This document shows, piece after piece, positions 12,479 through 23,929 of a stretch of 64,000 nucleotides of DNA (positions are counted from its first letter, which is position 1; each line of letters begins with the position of its first letter). The notes under the pieces were generated by a model. The model saw nothing but the letters and a program-made list of their open reading frames with translations. It did not search any database and was not told where the DNA came from. The DNA is from Gymnorhina tibicen (taxonomy: Eukaryota > Chordata > Aves > Passeriformes > Artamidae), in assembly GCA_013399875.1 (NCBI GenBank), contig VXAZ01000443.1, positions 1,345 through 65,344 on the forward strand. The letters are read 5' to 3'. The position numbers were made by a program, and so were the translations under genes.

Positions 12479-13153
12479 TGTCGCTTTGGCCACTGGCCGC
12501 CCGGAGGCCACGGCAGGCGACAAGGTCCGGTGTCCCGGTCGACGGGAGAGAAAGCACCTGCCCTGTCAGCAGCTGTTGGCTCCCTGCAGGAGACCCACAA
12601 GCAGGCAGGCTGCAGCACCGCTGTTGCCGAGCAACTGAGAGGCGATAAAGGGCTGAGGGACCTCTTTCTTGTGCTCTAAGTTCCAACTTTATTGTCCCGT
12701 GAGGGAGAAACAAGGTAACAGGTGAACTCGTTGAAGGGTGAGCGCAAGAAAAAAGGCAAGAGGCGGGGCCACAAGCCTCCTTTTGAGGGGTACCAAAAAG
12801 GGGAGGAACAAGGGGTACAAACCAATAGGGAATTGATGGGGAATGACAGATAACAAATCAGGGGAATACAAAGGAGGGACTTACAAACAGAAACCAATCG
12901 ACAACCGAAGAGAAAAGAACTTTCCAGACCAGAATGCATATGCAATGAAGGTAATGAATAAACATGACAGGCAACTAATAGAAAATGGGGAACAGAAGAA
13001 GGGTCTGGAAAGAGGGGAGGAGATGTCGCAGGGGCGACACCCAGATGGTGGCGGCTCTACTCCCCCGACCCGCCCCCCGGGTCGGAGTCATAGGCGGGGA
13101 AATCCACCCACTGCATGTTGTCCAGCCATGAAGTGGGCTGAGCCACCGCAACA
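12479..13153 (-). mobile_element. Solo LTR, ERVK-type (6-bp target duplication), minus strand
   Basis: The 675-bp LTR is flanked by a perfect 6-bp duplication GCCTTC (12473-12478 and 13154-13159). On the minus strand it starts TGTTGCGGTGG and ends AAGCGACA, so both TG/CA ends are intact. The minus-strand poly(A) signal AATAAA is at 12688-12693, and an inverted CCAAT motif lies near 12820-12830. The 3' end resembles the LTR at 7293 (both show TCGCT near the edge). There is no internal ERV sequence on either side, so it is a solo LTR. Frames of 124 and 139 codons overlap it and are shadows. Confidence 0.83.
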
Positions 13154-13159
13154 GCCTTC

Positions 13160-13903
13160 ATATGTAATAGCCACAAAGTATTATTTAAAACAAAAAAGGG
13201 TTAAACCTAGAAAGACAAGCACAGTAATGTTAATAAGGGAAAAGAGTGTTTCCTGGACTTGATATTTTCTTTAAAATATTCTTATGCAATTGTCTATGAA
13301 ATGCATACTCATCTTTCTGTAAGAAGAGTATCAGTTTTTGCCTCCATCATTAAAATTTCCAAACATAAGAATCTATGCATATATTACTGTGCTCTACAGC
13401 TACACATATCCCTGTATTACACCTTTTTCTTGACAATTTATATTTTAGGGGTTTATCCATTCCCACTGTGGCAAAATGAGTAGCATGGCTGTTGAAGAGA
13501 TCTCCTTATGCATAAATGCATATGGTTCACAATTCCTGATAACAACATACTTCCAATGAGATGTCAAATAGATATAGTCACATTTTTGCAGGTCACATTT
13601 CTTATTCCTTACATCAACTTCTTAACTAGGGCTGAATGATATGTAAACCCAAGCAAAGGATAATTCTATCTAAGCCATGTGCCCAAAATGTTGTCTAAAT
13701 CTCTGATTCTTTCTTTCCATGGAGGAAGAGATAGTGCAAAAATATGAAGCCATGTCAAGTTTGAAGCAATGGGCAGGTTGTGAAGTACAGTGCTTTTCAA
13801 ATTTCAACACTGTGTAGTAATATGCTAGTAAGCTGTTTGTTTTTTCCTAGTTTTATATAAGAAAATCATTCAAGACATTGCCGTCAAGTGATATAAGTGT
13901 AGG
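13160..13903. other. AT-rich non-coding DNA, nothing recognised
   Basis: Unique sequence lies between two LTR blocks. One 74-codon frame (13259-13483) has no motif. Confidence 0.55.
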
Positions 13904-14361
13904 ATGTTGGAGATGGGGTTGGTGGCACTGTGCAGAGGAAAAGCCAATCTGCAGGGCAAGGAACAAAGATGAGACCAGGACGAATAAAATATAAAAGGGA
14001 TTGGTTGTGTTTAAAACGGAGGTCAGTATGCTAGTCTAACAGCCCTGTGCTTGTTCATCACAATCTGTCCTGTCTTCTTATTAAATTCTTCCTTGTTATC
14101 TTTGTATCATCTCACACTCCATCCCATGTGTGCTCTAAGAACGGAGCAGCAGTTACTGGGAGAACTAGCATGTGCGGACTGGCTGCCAGTTACTGGAGTC
14201 AGCTACAGGAGTAAGTGGGATACTAGTGCCAGTGTCTGGAATGGGTGGGGGTCTTTAACCTTCAGCCACAGTGGGGGCATGGTGTGTGTCCCCAAAACAG
14301 CTTCTGGGAGTGAGGGACATGAGTGGCAAGTGAGAAGCTCAGCACCAGCAGAGGGGGACAA
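13904..14361 (+). mobile_element. Probable LTR fragment next to another LTR
   Basis: A GC-richer block starts TGTTGGAGATGGGG and carries a TATA box (AAATATAAAAGGG near 13987-13999) and an ATTAAA polyadenylation-like signal near 14080-14086, in plus-strand order. It then runs to the start of the LTR at 14362. The composition and signal order fit an ERV LTR, but I could not find matching target duplications or a clear right end. Alternatively it may be the 5' flank of a larger composite element. Confidence 0.45.
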
Positions 14362-15440
14362 TGTACTGGGTTTGCATGGTCAGGTTTTGGTAGTGGAGCG
14401 GGGCAGGCTACAGGTGTGGTTTCTGTGAGAAGCTGCCAGAACCTTCCTCCATGTCCAGCAGAGCCAATGCCAGCTGGCTCCAAGAATGATGTGCTGCTGG
14501 CCAAGGCTGGACCAATTAGAAATGGTGGTAATGCCTCTGTGATAACATTGTAAAGAAAAAGGGGGAAAAGAAAAAAGTTATTGCACTGATGTAATTGCAG
14601 CCAGAAAAGAGTGGAGCGAGAATGTGTGAGCGGAACAGCTCTGCAGACACCACGGTCAGTGCAGAAGGAGGGACAGGAGGTGCTCCAGGCTCCGGAATCT
14701 GGAGCTCAGATTCCTCTACAGCCTGTGGTGCAGCCCATGGTGAGGCAGCTGTGCCCCTGCAGCCCATGGAGATCCTCGGAGATGCAGAGATCCACCCACA
14801 GCCCATGGAAGAGACCCAAACTGGATCAGTTTATGCCTGAGAAGAGGGTGTGACCCTGTGGGAGGCCCATGCTGCATCAGGGTCCTGGCAGGGACCTGCA
14901 GACCTGTGGAAAGAGGAGGCCATTCTGGAACAGATTTTCTGGTAAGACTTATGACCCTGTGGGGGACCCACCCTTAAGAAGCCTGTGCCTGAAGGACTGC
15001 ATCCTATGGTGGAGAACTGTTACCTGTGGGATGGACTCATGTTGGAGAAGTTCATAGAGAAATGTCTCCTGTGGGAGGAACCCCACACTGGAGCAGGGGA
15101 AGACTCTTCTCCCTGAGCAGTGACAGAAACAACCTGTGATGAACTGACCATAAGCCCCATTCCCATCTCTCTTTTCTGGTGGAGGGTAGTAGGGGGAGGG
15201 GAGCTGGGAAGGAGGGAGAGTTAGGTGGAAGGTGTTTTAAGGTCTTATTTTACTTCTTATTATCCTGCTCTGATATTGTTAATAATAAATTCAATTAATA
15301 TGTGTGAGTCTCTTTTGCCTGTGACAGTATTTGGTGATTGATCTCTCTCTGTCCTCATCTCCACTCATGAACTCCTCATTATATTTTCTCTCCCCTGTTC
15401 TCTGACTCCAGAGACTGGGCAGGAAGTAGTGCTGTGTCAT
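14362..15440 (+). mobile_element. Long LTR, ERVL-like family of songbirds, 3' edge uncertain
   Basis: The block starts TGTACTGGGTTTGCATGG, a start I associate with an abundant avian ERVL-type LTR. It contains a degenerate promoter region near 14540 and an AATAAA signal at 15284-15289. It then has a U5-like tail with TTTTGCCTGTGACAGTATTTGGTGA. The transcribed part contains internal degenerate repeats: the 10-mer CAGCCCATGG occurs exactly at 14731, 14760 and 14799. Looser units of the type CTGTGGGAGG-CCCA-CTGGAGCAG recur to about 15100. The 3' edge is not clear; the left flank GACAA does not recur, so the end is probably truncated. Frames of 80-96 codons inside are not supported as genes. Confidence 0.7.
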
Positions 15441-18314
15441 GTTTGCTGGAGGTGATGGCCATGCTCTTAACATCCCTAAGAGTATCCCTAACATCCTTAA
15501 CATCCTTACGTAACAAGTAAATAATATCCCAAAGTAAATAAGGAGATTAGTTTTAGACCTGCCTTTGGATATTTTCAATATAGCCATCTATATCTCAGCT
15601 AACAGTGTCAGCTAGGCTGAGTGTCAGGCTCTTGAGGGGTCAAGTGTCTGCAAGATCTCCAAGTGGGGTGGCATATGGGTGTAGTGTGCATTCATCAGCA
15701 AACTCTTCATAATCTGTGAAATTAAACAGTCACTTCAAAAAGACAACTCATCCCACCTTAATGTGGATAGCTAAACTAGGTCAGATAAAACTGTGCCTCA
15801 AAAGTGGCCATTTCTGCTTACTGACCATAAGGAGGGTGCAAGCAGTTCAGGTGTAGCTGTCTACATTGCAGATGTCTGCAGTTAGGTGAGATGAATTTCA
15901 TCACAGATACCTTGCAGTGTTTAAGTCCATGCACATAATGCTCAAATACTCTACTCAAACATGCACATCAAACAGCCTGCACAATACAGGCTCCTAAATC
16001 ATGGTTACATGCTTAGCTGGCTGCAGTAATCTGAGAACCTAAAGAAAAGAATTCTTCTGTCACATATGTTCTCACAGAGTTCGCATGATACAATATGAAT
16101 GGGAAGCTTTTACGCAGAATATGTACTTCTATCAAATGTTTGAATTTGTTTAGATTAATTTTCATGCAAATTTTTTTGTGTAAACAAAAATTTTCTCTGA
16201 GGACTTTTCTACTGCACTGTATGTGCCTATTTCTGTAAATCCCCTGCTGCTTGCTGTCTGGAATTCATGGAATTCACATTATTTGCATTAGTAGGATCAA
16301 ACACAGATGGCATTTCACAAATATGAATGATCAAATATATTCTGCAACATATCTGTAATTTCTATTTGGTAACTTTAGTAACGTAAACCAGAAAGTCATA
16401 ATTTTGGGCTGCCAAAAACAACAAAGGGGTTGTAAAGAGGAGGTTTTTTTTAATTACTTTTATTAAATTTGGTTTCTTTAACTTGTATAAAGCAATGTAT
16501 TAGGGTTTTTTTCCACAGAAAGCATAGAGGTTCAACCCTACCAAATATTATTGGAGATATATATATATATATATATAAAAATTAATTGAATGTAAAAAAG
16601 TTTTCAATATTACTCTTGCTCAGCAAGAAGTATTCAAATAATTCACTGCCAATGAAAGAATTTGTCCAGGCCACCTTATAAATGTGCAAGAATTTATTTG
16701 TTAGAGCAACTCTTTATTGTTCTCTATTCAAAAAATCTTTTCACTTTTAAGAAAAAAACACCAAACAGTAAAGAGAGGGCTTTATTGTACTATCTAATTA
16801 TTACCTGTAAAGACATGATACCAATTATTATTTTTAGATGTTCTGAAAATGAGCTCCATTAAAATTTGTGTTACTGTTTTGATACAGCTTCCAGCATCAC
16901 TGGCTTTTCCAGTGATTAGAGGCCAGATATTAGCCTCTATGCTGTATTCCTGTTTTTTGCAAAATTACTGTGTAGTTATTTCTCAATACTGATATATTTC
17001 TTCACACTCTAATTGGCTGAGTGGCTCAACTAAGTGACAAAATTGCAAGGATTTGCATTGTAATGACACAATTACTTTTTAAAAGCTGTGCAGTCTCTAT
17101 ATTTTGATCACTTTTTGATCACCTCTGAGCTTTGAATAGCCCATGTGCCCAGAATATTTGTCACTAGCATAGAAGTTATCTTCACAAAACTACTTTGCCT
17201 GAAATAAAAATGTCTCACTATGCTCCTGAAATAGAAGATTAAAAAGTACTTTTTGGCTCGAAATTATCAGTAACCTAAAACCTTTTATATGATTCTTGCT
17301 TTATGCATTTTTTCCTGCTTATTCAATGTTTTTTTCTCTCCTTATAAATAAAAAATAATGTCCCAGAATAACTATCATATATTTTGGGTTTCACTGATTT
17401 CTGCATGGATCTCTTCTAACTCTTGAAAGTCCTTTTTAAATTATAAAAACTTCAGTGCCTCTGAAACATGGACTAAAGACATGCAGAGAGATAGTTCTTT
17501 TCACCTAAGGAAGGTAGAAAAAAAAGTAGTGGTGTCATAAGCACTCCTGTGAAGGCAGAAGCTATGCTATTGCAACCTTTCTCCTTTCCTGTGGATGTTT
17601 AATTTTCTTAAAGCATTTGGTGAGAGACTATTATTAGCCAGATCATTCATATCCAGGTATTTATTGAGCTCTTTAAAGAGCTTCAAGGATTTTCTGAAGA
17701 AGTTCACAGAAGCCATGTTGGCCTTTCCCAAACACAAATCAAAATTTTTCATGTGTCCACTAATCTTTAGAAGCTTCTAGTTACTTTGTGGTACACCTCA
17801 GGCTTTTCTTAAGATTTGTGGTGCGCTTGCCATCCTCCATTTTCAGACATATATGGAATTTTAAATGAGAAGTTCAAAACTATCTTCAGGCCAAGTGAAT
17901 TCTTACTGTTTGTTCAGGTTTTTTTCTACAACACTTACAACAGCTCCTATTTCAGCTAGATCCTCAGTTGAGTTGCACCCTAACTTCCCCACTACCTCCC
18001 AAAAATATCATGCTTGAGAACCTCAATGGTTTCTTTACAATTAACAACTCGGAGAATTCATTTAATAGTCTCTGCAATGGCTCTGTCTCCTCTGAGTGTC
18101 CCTGTGGGGTTCAGGAAATTTAATCACTGATCTCAGGACTCCAGCAAACTGCTGGCCATGGCTATTCCGATAATTTTCCTGACTTAGTGTTTTCCACTGT
18201 GTCTGTTGCCTAGAATTAGAAACGAATCTTTCTTAGAAGGATTTTTCAGGAGAACCAGACAGCAAAGTTTTGCTACAGGAATTAAACTAAGATATAAGAG
18301 GGGAAGGAAAGTAT
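15441..18314. other. AT-rich non-coding DNA, nothing recognised
   Basis: About 2.9 kb has no supported gene or named repeat, except an (AT)n run listed separately. At 15468-15510 a decamer like TAACATCCYT recurs about four times, a minor tandem repeat. Confidence 0.55.
16556..16577. repeat. (AT)n microsatellite
   Basis: A run of about eleven uninterrupted AT dinucleotides follows TTGGAG and precedes an A-rich tract. Confidence 0.9.
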
Positions 18315-18742
18315 AAAAAAGATATGGACATGATGAAACAAATCCAGCAAAGGATCACAAAGATGACTAAGGGACTAGGACATTGGTCATGTGAGAGGCT
18401 AGAGAGCTGGGACTGTTTAGCCTGGAAAAAAGAAGGCTTAGGGGGGTTATAACAGTTTGTATATGTATCTGATGAGAAGAAATGAGGAAAATGGAGCCAG
18501 ATTCTTCTCAGCAGTCCCCACTGATGGGACAAGAGGCAATAGATACAAAATAAAACATATGACATTCCACCTGAAAACAAAAAATAACAGTAGAATCAGG
18601 TTGCCCAGAGAGGCCTCTCGAGAATTTCAAAACATGACTGGACATCATCCTGGACAACCTACTCTAGGTGACCCTGTTTAAGTCGTTTGGACCAGAGGAT
18701 GTCTGAAAGTTCCTTCCAACATGAGCAGTTCTGTGATTCTGC
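18315..18742 (+). mobile_element. CR1 LINE 3' end, sense strand, old and diverged
   Basis: The plus strand follows the 3' part of an avian CR1: GGGACTGTTTAGCCTGGAAAAAAGAAGGCTTAGGGG-type sequence, then the TGGGACAAGAGG block and the GGTTGCCCAGAGAGGC block. It ends in TTCCTTCCAACATGAGCAGTTCTGTGATTCTG, the CR1 3' terminus with its short ATTCTG tail. It is 5'-truncated, as is usual for CR1, and heavily diverged. It has no coding capacity. Confidence 0.78.
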
Positions 18743-21700
18743 AAAAAGGTTTTTTTTTTTAATTTATTAATTTTATTTTTATGTTTTCCTACTGGTTCAG
18801 ATTTTAAATTTTACTGTGTAGCTCTCCTCTTCTTTCAAGTTAATAGAGTGCCTCCGATCTCTTTGGCATGAGTAACAGAGGTAGTTTAACAGCAGCACAG
18901 CATTAAATTCAGGATGCTACTGAGTTATTTCCCTAGATGACTGTAAGCTGAAGGAGACCTAACTGAACATTTGTGACTTCGGTAGGCTCACCAATAACTA
19001 GTTAGTCTGAAATTATTACCACACAGGCACAGTTTTACTAAATAGAAATGGAGATATAAGCTAAGAACAGTGCTGCAGCTGCCTGCAGCAAAGACTATAG
19101 CACTAATGTATTCAGCACTACCTTTTTCTTATAGAATATCTGAAACACTCATTTACATTTATAACAGCTCTATATCACTACTTATGATTTTATTATTCTG
19201 GTTACTATTATTGCAGTTTAACCTTGAACTTTGTTAGTCACTTAAAATAATGCTAGCAAATAGCCTGAGGGATTCTACCTTAATAAATTTTCAACAGACA
19301 GAATAATAAAATATAAAATTATGGGAGTTATGCTAAGTTTCTTGTATCAACAACACCTACAGTTCATTAACTTTTATCAAGTAAGTTCTAGTATCAGGGC
19401 CAAGTTTTTTCCTGCTACTTTTTATTAAACACTGAAGGACAAAAAACCAACCCTTTTTATGCTTAACACTTTCAGAAGTTAGCATATTCTCACTTGTCTG
19501 TTAGTTCTTTGACTTCCACACAGTATACAAGAGAAAGTGCTGTACTGATGGACAGCTTCTGTAGTCACCCCACTACTCTTTATCCCAAGAATCAGAAGTG
19601 GGATGAGTCCTTATATATGATGTATCTAAATTTTTCAGTCTTTCAGTCCATAACACTGGTTTTATCTCCCATTTTAGATGATTTTAGTATATTTATCCAT
19701 TGCACTGACTTCCCTCAGCTAAAGGCAAGCTTACCTAAAATAAAACTGGTAGAATAAGGAAAATGCTGCAATTTAAGTGCATTTTAAGAAGACACCTCTC
19801 TGCTTTGTATTTTTTCCTATGTATTTCTGATGTTAAGATTATATTCACATACATACATGAATAAGTTGGTTTAAAATCTATTTATTGTCAGTTTTAATGC
19901 ATTTCAATAGCAGTATTTTTTAAGCTATTCATGTGACCCCAGATTAATGTTAAACTTGGACTTAGCAGAATCAATAATTATCAAGTATCTTAATCTTTCA
20001 GTGAAAATACTCTTTCCACTACTTCAGCAGAAGTAATAAATGCCACTATTTTCAAGAACTGTCTTCTGAATTTTTCCATCTAGAAGACTATGGAGACATG
20101 AATACATTGCCCAGTTCACAGCACTCCTTATACAAACACATAATTACACATCTTTTTACCATTTCAAGAATTCACTTAGTAATTAGTACTCGAGTATTTA
20201 TTTTAAAATTATTAATATTAGAGTATTTAAACCGGCCATGTTTTCTTCAAAATTGCTGAATTAGGTTATTGTAATTTTTGTTTACTGAAATAAAAATGAG
20301 ATATAAAACTTTTTTGAAAAATAAAGCATAATACTTATTGAGATTACTTTTTAAAATTTTTTTCTTCTTTCTTGGGATATATTGAAGAGAAAAAGTATGT
20401 TTCTTAATAGAAAATTTGGACAAAAGTTTATTGTTCAAGTATACCCTTCAGGGATATTATTTTATAAAGCCCAGTACATATAAAACTCTTTGACTCTTCT
20501 GTATTTAACTTTTATAATAAAAAAATTAAAAACATAAAGAAAAACAGGAAAAAAGGCCATTTTGAGTCTACTGAAAAGGACTTAAAAAATATTTGCAATA
20601 TTTGCAATATTCAGTCTTGTACTTATTGCCACCATTTGACATTTGATATTATCAGCGAAATACAAAAATTTAGTTTTATATTCCTCACCTGATATTCAGA
20701 AGCAATGCCTTACTGCTGCAAAATACTTTTTCAGATGTTTTAAGAGGAACATACTTCAGTACTCCTTTATGTTCAAAGAAGGGAAAATGAAATAAAGCAT
20801 AAATATAAATCCTTTTAGAAGATGGGGTCAATGATTTCTAAAGTATTTACCCAGTCTCCAAGATAAGGTCTTGAACCATCAGAAGTGCAATTTGTTCTAT
20901 GATACAGACTGTAAAAAGTTGCTAAATTAGCTAGAGGAAAATCACTACTAATAACAGCATTATTTTCTGAAACTGATATAATGAATAAATTTCATATAAT
21001 TTGGTTTTGAAACCTTTTAACTTTCTCAGGTGCCTCTATGACAATTTTTTCTACTATTTTTGAAAACAAACAGGCAGACAGTGGATTGTTCTTCTATGAC
21101 TATGCAGTAATAAGTGATTTTTGGAACATTTTGGAACTTCTGTGTTTTCAGGTATTAGTGGCATAGAGAAAAACATGCCCTTTTTCAGCTGAGACTTGTC
21201 TCTCCAGTTAAAAGAAGAGGTGATAAGCTGTTAGTGACACATGAAGATTTACTGTTACCAGTTTTATTGGTTGTTACCAGCCAAGACTGAATTCTGTTTC
21301 CTGGGTTTGTTACTTGATATGCTGTTATAATCAAATGATCTGTGGGAACAACTATGGATAATGCAATGATAGTCATTTGATGCTTTCACTGAAGTCTAGT
21401 TTTTCTTTTTCATATTTCCAAATGTCTTATCTACATAATATTTTCAAGCCCTATAAAATATTTTCAAGCCTCATAAACCCTTGTGGCTATTTCCCAGGCC
21501 TGTGATTTCGCATGTATTTCTCTCATCTAAAAAGCTGACTTACACTAGGTTGTCTTCATTTCATTCTGGGAACCTTAAGTGCCCATTCATATCTCTACAA
21601 CATCTTCTCCATTTTGGTAAAATTATTCATCTCACAGTGAATCAGAGTGATGAACTGATTTGAATTGACCACAACATTTTCTTACGTAGAATGGGGAAAT

Positions 21701-23445
21701 ATGAAATTTGCTCCTCAGAAAACTGTCAGAGCCAAAGGTTATTTTTCTTCAGCAAGATTTCATCCCCTAAAATAATATTTGTGTTCATACTATCAGCTTC
21801 AACCTTTCCCTTACTCTTGTAACACAGAGATTAAATATGGGATGTTCCTTAAAACAAAGGGAGTGAGAAGGAAAATTCTGGTTATCCTCAAAAGGGAAAT
21901 ACCCATAGTATTCATCTGAGCATGAACTCTAGCACTATTTGGCTTTAATTTCTATACAGAAAATGCTGAATTTTGTATTTAAAATTGTATATGATTTCTG
22001 TTTAATGTCAAGTAATGTGCACTGGATCAAAATTAATACCATGAAAGAAAAAGTATTAATTTTTAAGCTTTAACCTAGTAATTATAAATAAATTAAACAC
22101 CTTTTATTTATGTTTAAATAAGATCAATTCATTTTTCTTAGTCTTCTTATGCCTCTTTTAATACAATGGAATCAAGCAGACATTCCTAATGCACAAAAAA
22201 TTTATGGTTCCATTTTCCATATTTTTTTCTTAACTAAATAAAAACTAATTTCCTTCTCCAAACCTTTCAAAATCTAATTCTGCTCCATTCATTTATGCAA
22301 AGAGCTTTATTGAAGGAACTGTACTGAGAATTCCACTTGCATTGAGGCCAGGATTTTACACATCAGGTGCTATTCTAAGAACTCTGTTACTAAATATCAA
22401 AACTTGTGGTTGAATGACGAAAGAACCCAAATAGATTCATGGCCAGGTAATGGAGAGAATCAAAGGCATGGAATTTTTCCTTCAAACAGTATTACCACAA
22501 AAGGTACTGGGTCTTTCTTGAAAATTAGCAAAAGAGATACATTTTGTGGAAATGCCATAGGAAGTATATTTATGATATGCTAGTAAAAATATGAAAGATA
22601 TGGCAGAAGTGTATCAAATCAAGAGTGAGAGGGTGGTTTAGGACTGTTTGCTCATTCATTTCATATGAGACCTATCAGACCTCAGACAAAGATAGTGCAT
22701 GAACTGATAGATGCAAGTTACCAAAGTGACCACAACCCACAGCAAAAGAAGAATAAAATTATTCCGTCACCTCTCTGGCTGGAGGATTTTGAAGACAAGT
22801 GGGGACACATTGCTAAGCTTATTCCATCTTGGCAGAGGCAAAAAGCGTGTGGGCCGTTCGCGGTCTCACATCTCAAAGGGCCTGGCGCATGCACAGTATT
22901 TCACAATGTTGTGCTTTCTCTAACCTCCGAGCTTATCTCTCTTTCTCCCAGCGTGAAGAAAGCCTTTTAAGTTTTTGACAGCATTCTGTTATCTTCTACA
23001 GAAATTCCACTTCTCAAGAAAAACAGAGGAGAAGATAATCAGCAGTAAAAATGTGAGGTTGCCAACATGGATATTCTTAGCCTTCCCAGCTGCAAGGTCA
23101 GTTTGAGTCAATCTATCATACTCCTGTCCAAATTGTCTATTTTTAACCCTTTCCTCACAACAGTTAGTAGGAATGAAGATCCAAAAGAGTCAGAGAGATC
23201 TTGACTCTATCAAGTCACAATGTAGTATCTTGACTGAAGGTTTAGTTGATGGTAAGAAAATCACATAAGATACAGTGAAACAAGATGAGTGAAACAGAAA
23301 TCTTCTGCATATTTCTAGTATGTGAAATGCTTAACATCAGTAAGTGCCTCCTATTGGCCACTTTTGGTGGCAAGATACATTCAAAATATACTTTTTTTCT
23401 GATGTATGTTGGTCATATCAACATTCTTATAACTTCTAGAGTAAG
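18743..23445. other. AT-rich non-coding DNA, no gene recognised
   Basis: This is about 4.7 kb. It contains a short tandem duplication at 21437-21477 and a 101-codon plus-strand frame at 22665-22970, both listed as findings. Otherwise I see no repeat family, RNA gene or exon. Confidence 0.55.
21437..21477. repeat. Two-copy tandem repeat of about 21 bp
   Basis: Two adjacent copies of an AATATTTTCAAGCC-containing unit, each followed by an A/T-rich CTATAA- or TCATAA-like end, lie side by side. The 14-base core is identical in both. Confidence 0.75.
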
Positions 23446-23451
23446 ATGCTC

Positions 23452-23923
23452 TGTTGTGGTTTGTGGGTTTCCTGTGGTGGCAAGGCACACAGCAGCCTTC
23501 CCGGCGAGCTCTGTGGGGTGATCTTGGGGAGAGCAGCTAATCCACCTCCCGTAGCCCCTTCCAGGCTGCCCATGCTGTTCTGGCTAGCTGTCTGCTCCAC
23601 AACACAGTGGCAATAAGGGAGGCGAGAAGGCTCCCCCCGCATGGGGACTGCAGAGGATCTTTATTCACACAATAACAGGCTGATCCCCAGAGAGAGTGTC
23701 ACATGGCAAGAAGCCTGGGGTTTTATATGGGGACGAGGGGGGTGGAGAGAGCACATGGACGAATGGTCTCAGGGCATAGGGATGGTACATGGGCAGAGTT
23801 GGGGTAAAGGAACCAATAGGAGAAACCCAAGGGAGTGGTTAGGACTAGGGGCAGGGAAGGGAGAGCCATGTGGAAAAGGTATGCAATTTAGTAAGAAAAG
23901 GAATGGGGAAATACAACATCACA
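23452..23923 (-). mobile_element. Solo LTR, ERVK-type, minus strand
   Basis: On the minus strand the block starts TGTGATGTTG and ends CCACAACA. It carries an inverted CCAAT near 23810-23818, a TATA box CATATAAAAC near 23721-23729 and an AATAAA signal at 23660-23665. Its 3' edge (plus strand TGTGGGTTTCCTGTGG) matches that of the LTR at 7293 (TGTGGGTGTTCTGTGG), so the two are related. Flanking 6-mers are ATGCTC (23446-23451) and GTGTTC (23924-23929), four of six identical, with both differences transitions: a plausible decayed 6-bp duplication. No internal ERV sequence adjoins it. Confidence 0.75.
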
Positions 23924-23929
23924 GTGTTC

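Noticed and set aside
15468..15510. CCCTAA-like units resembling telomere repeats
   Set aside because: Only two CCCTAA matches within a different decamer repeat; not a telomeric array.
7293..23923. The minus-strand ERVK LTRs at 7293, 12479 and 23452 as parts of one element
   Set aside because: The first two have their own distinct perfect 6-bp duplications, the third has different flanking 6-mers, and no viral coding sequence lies between them.
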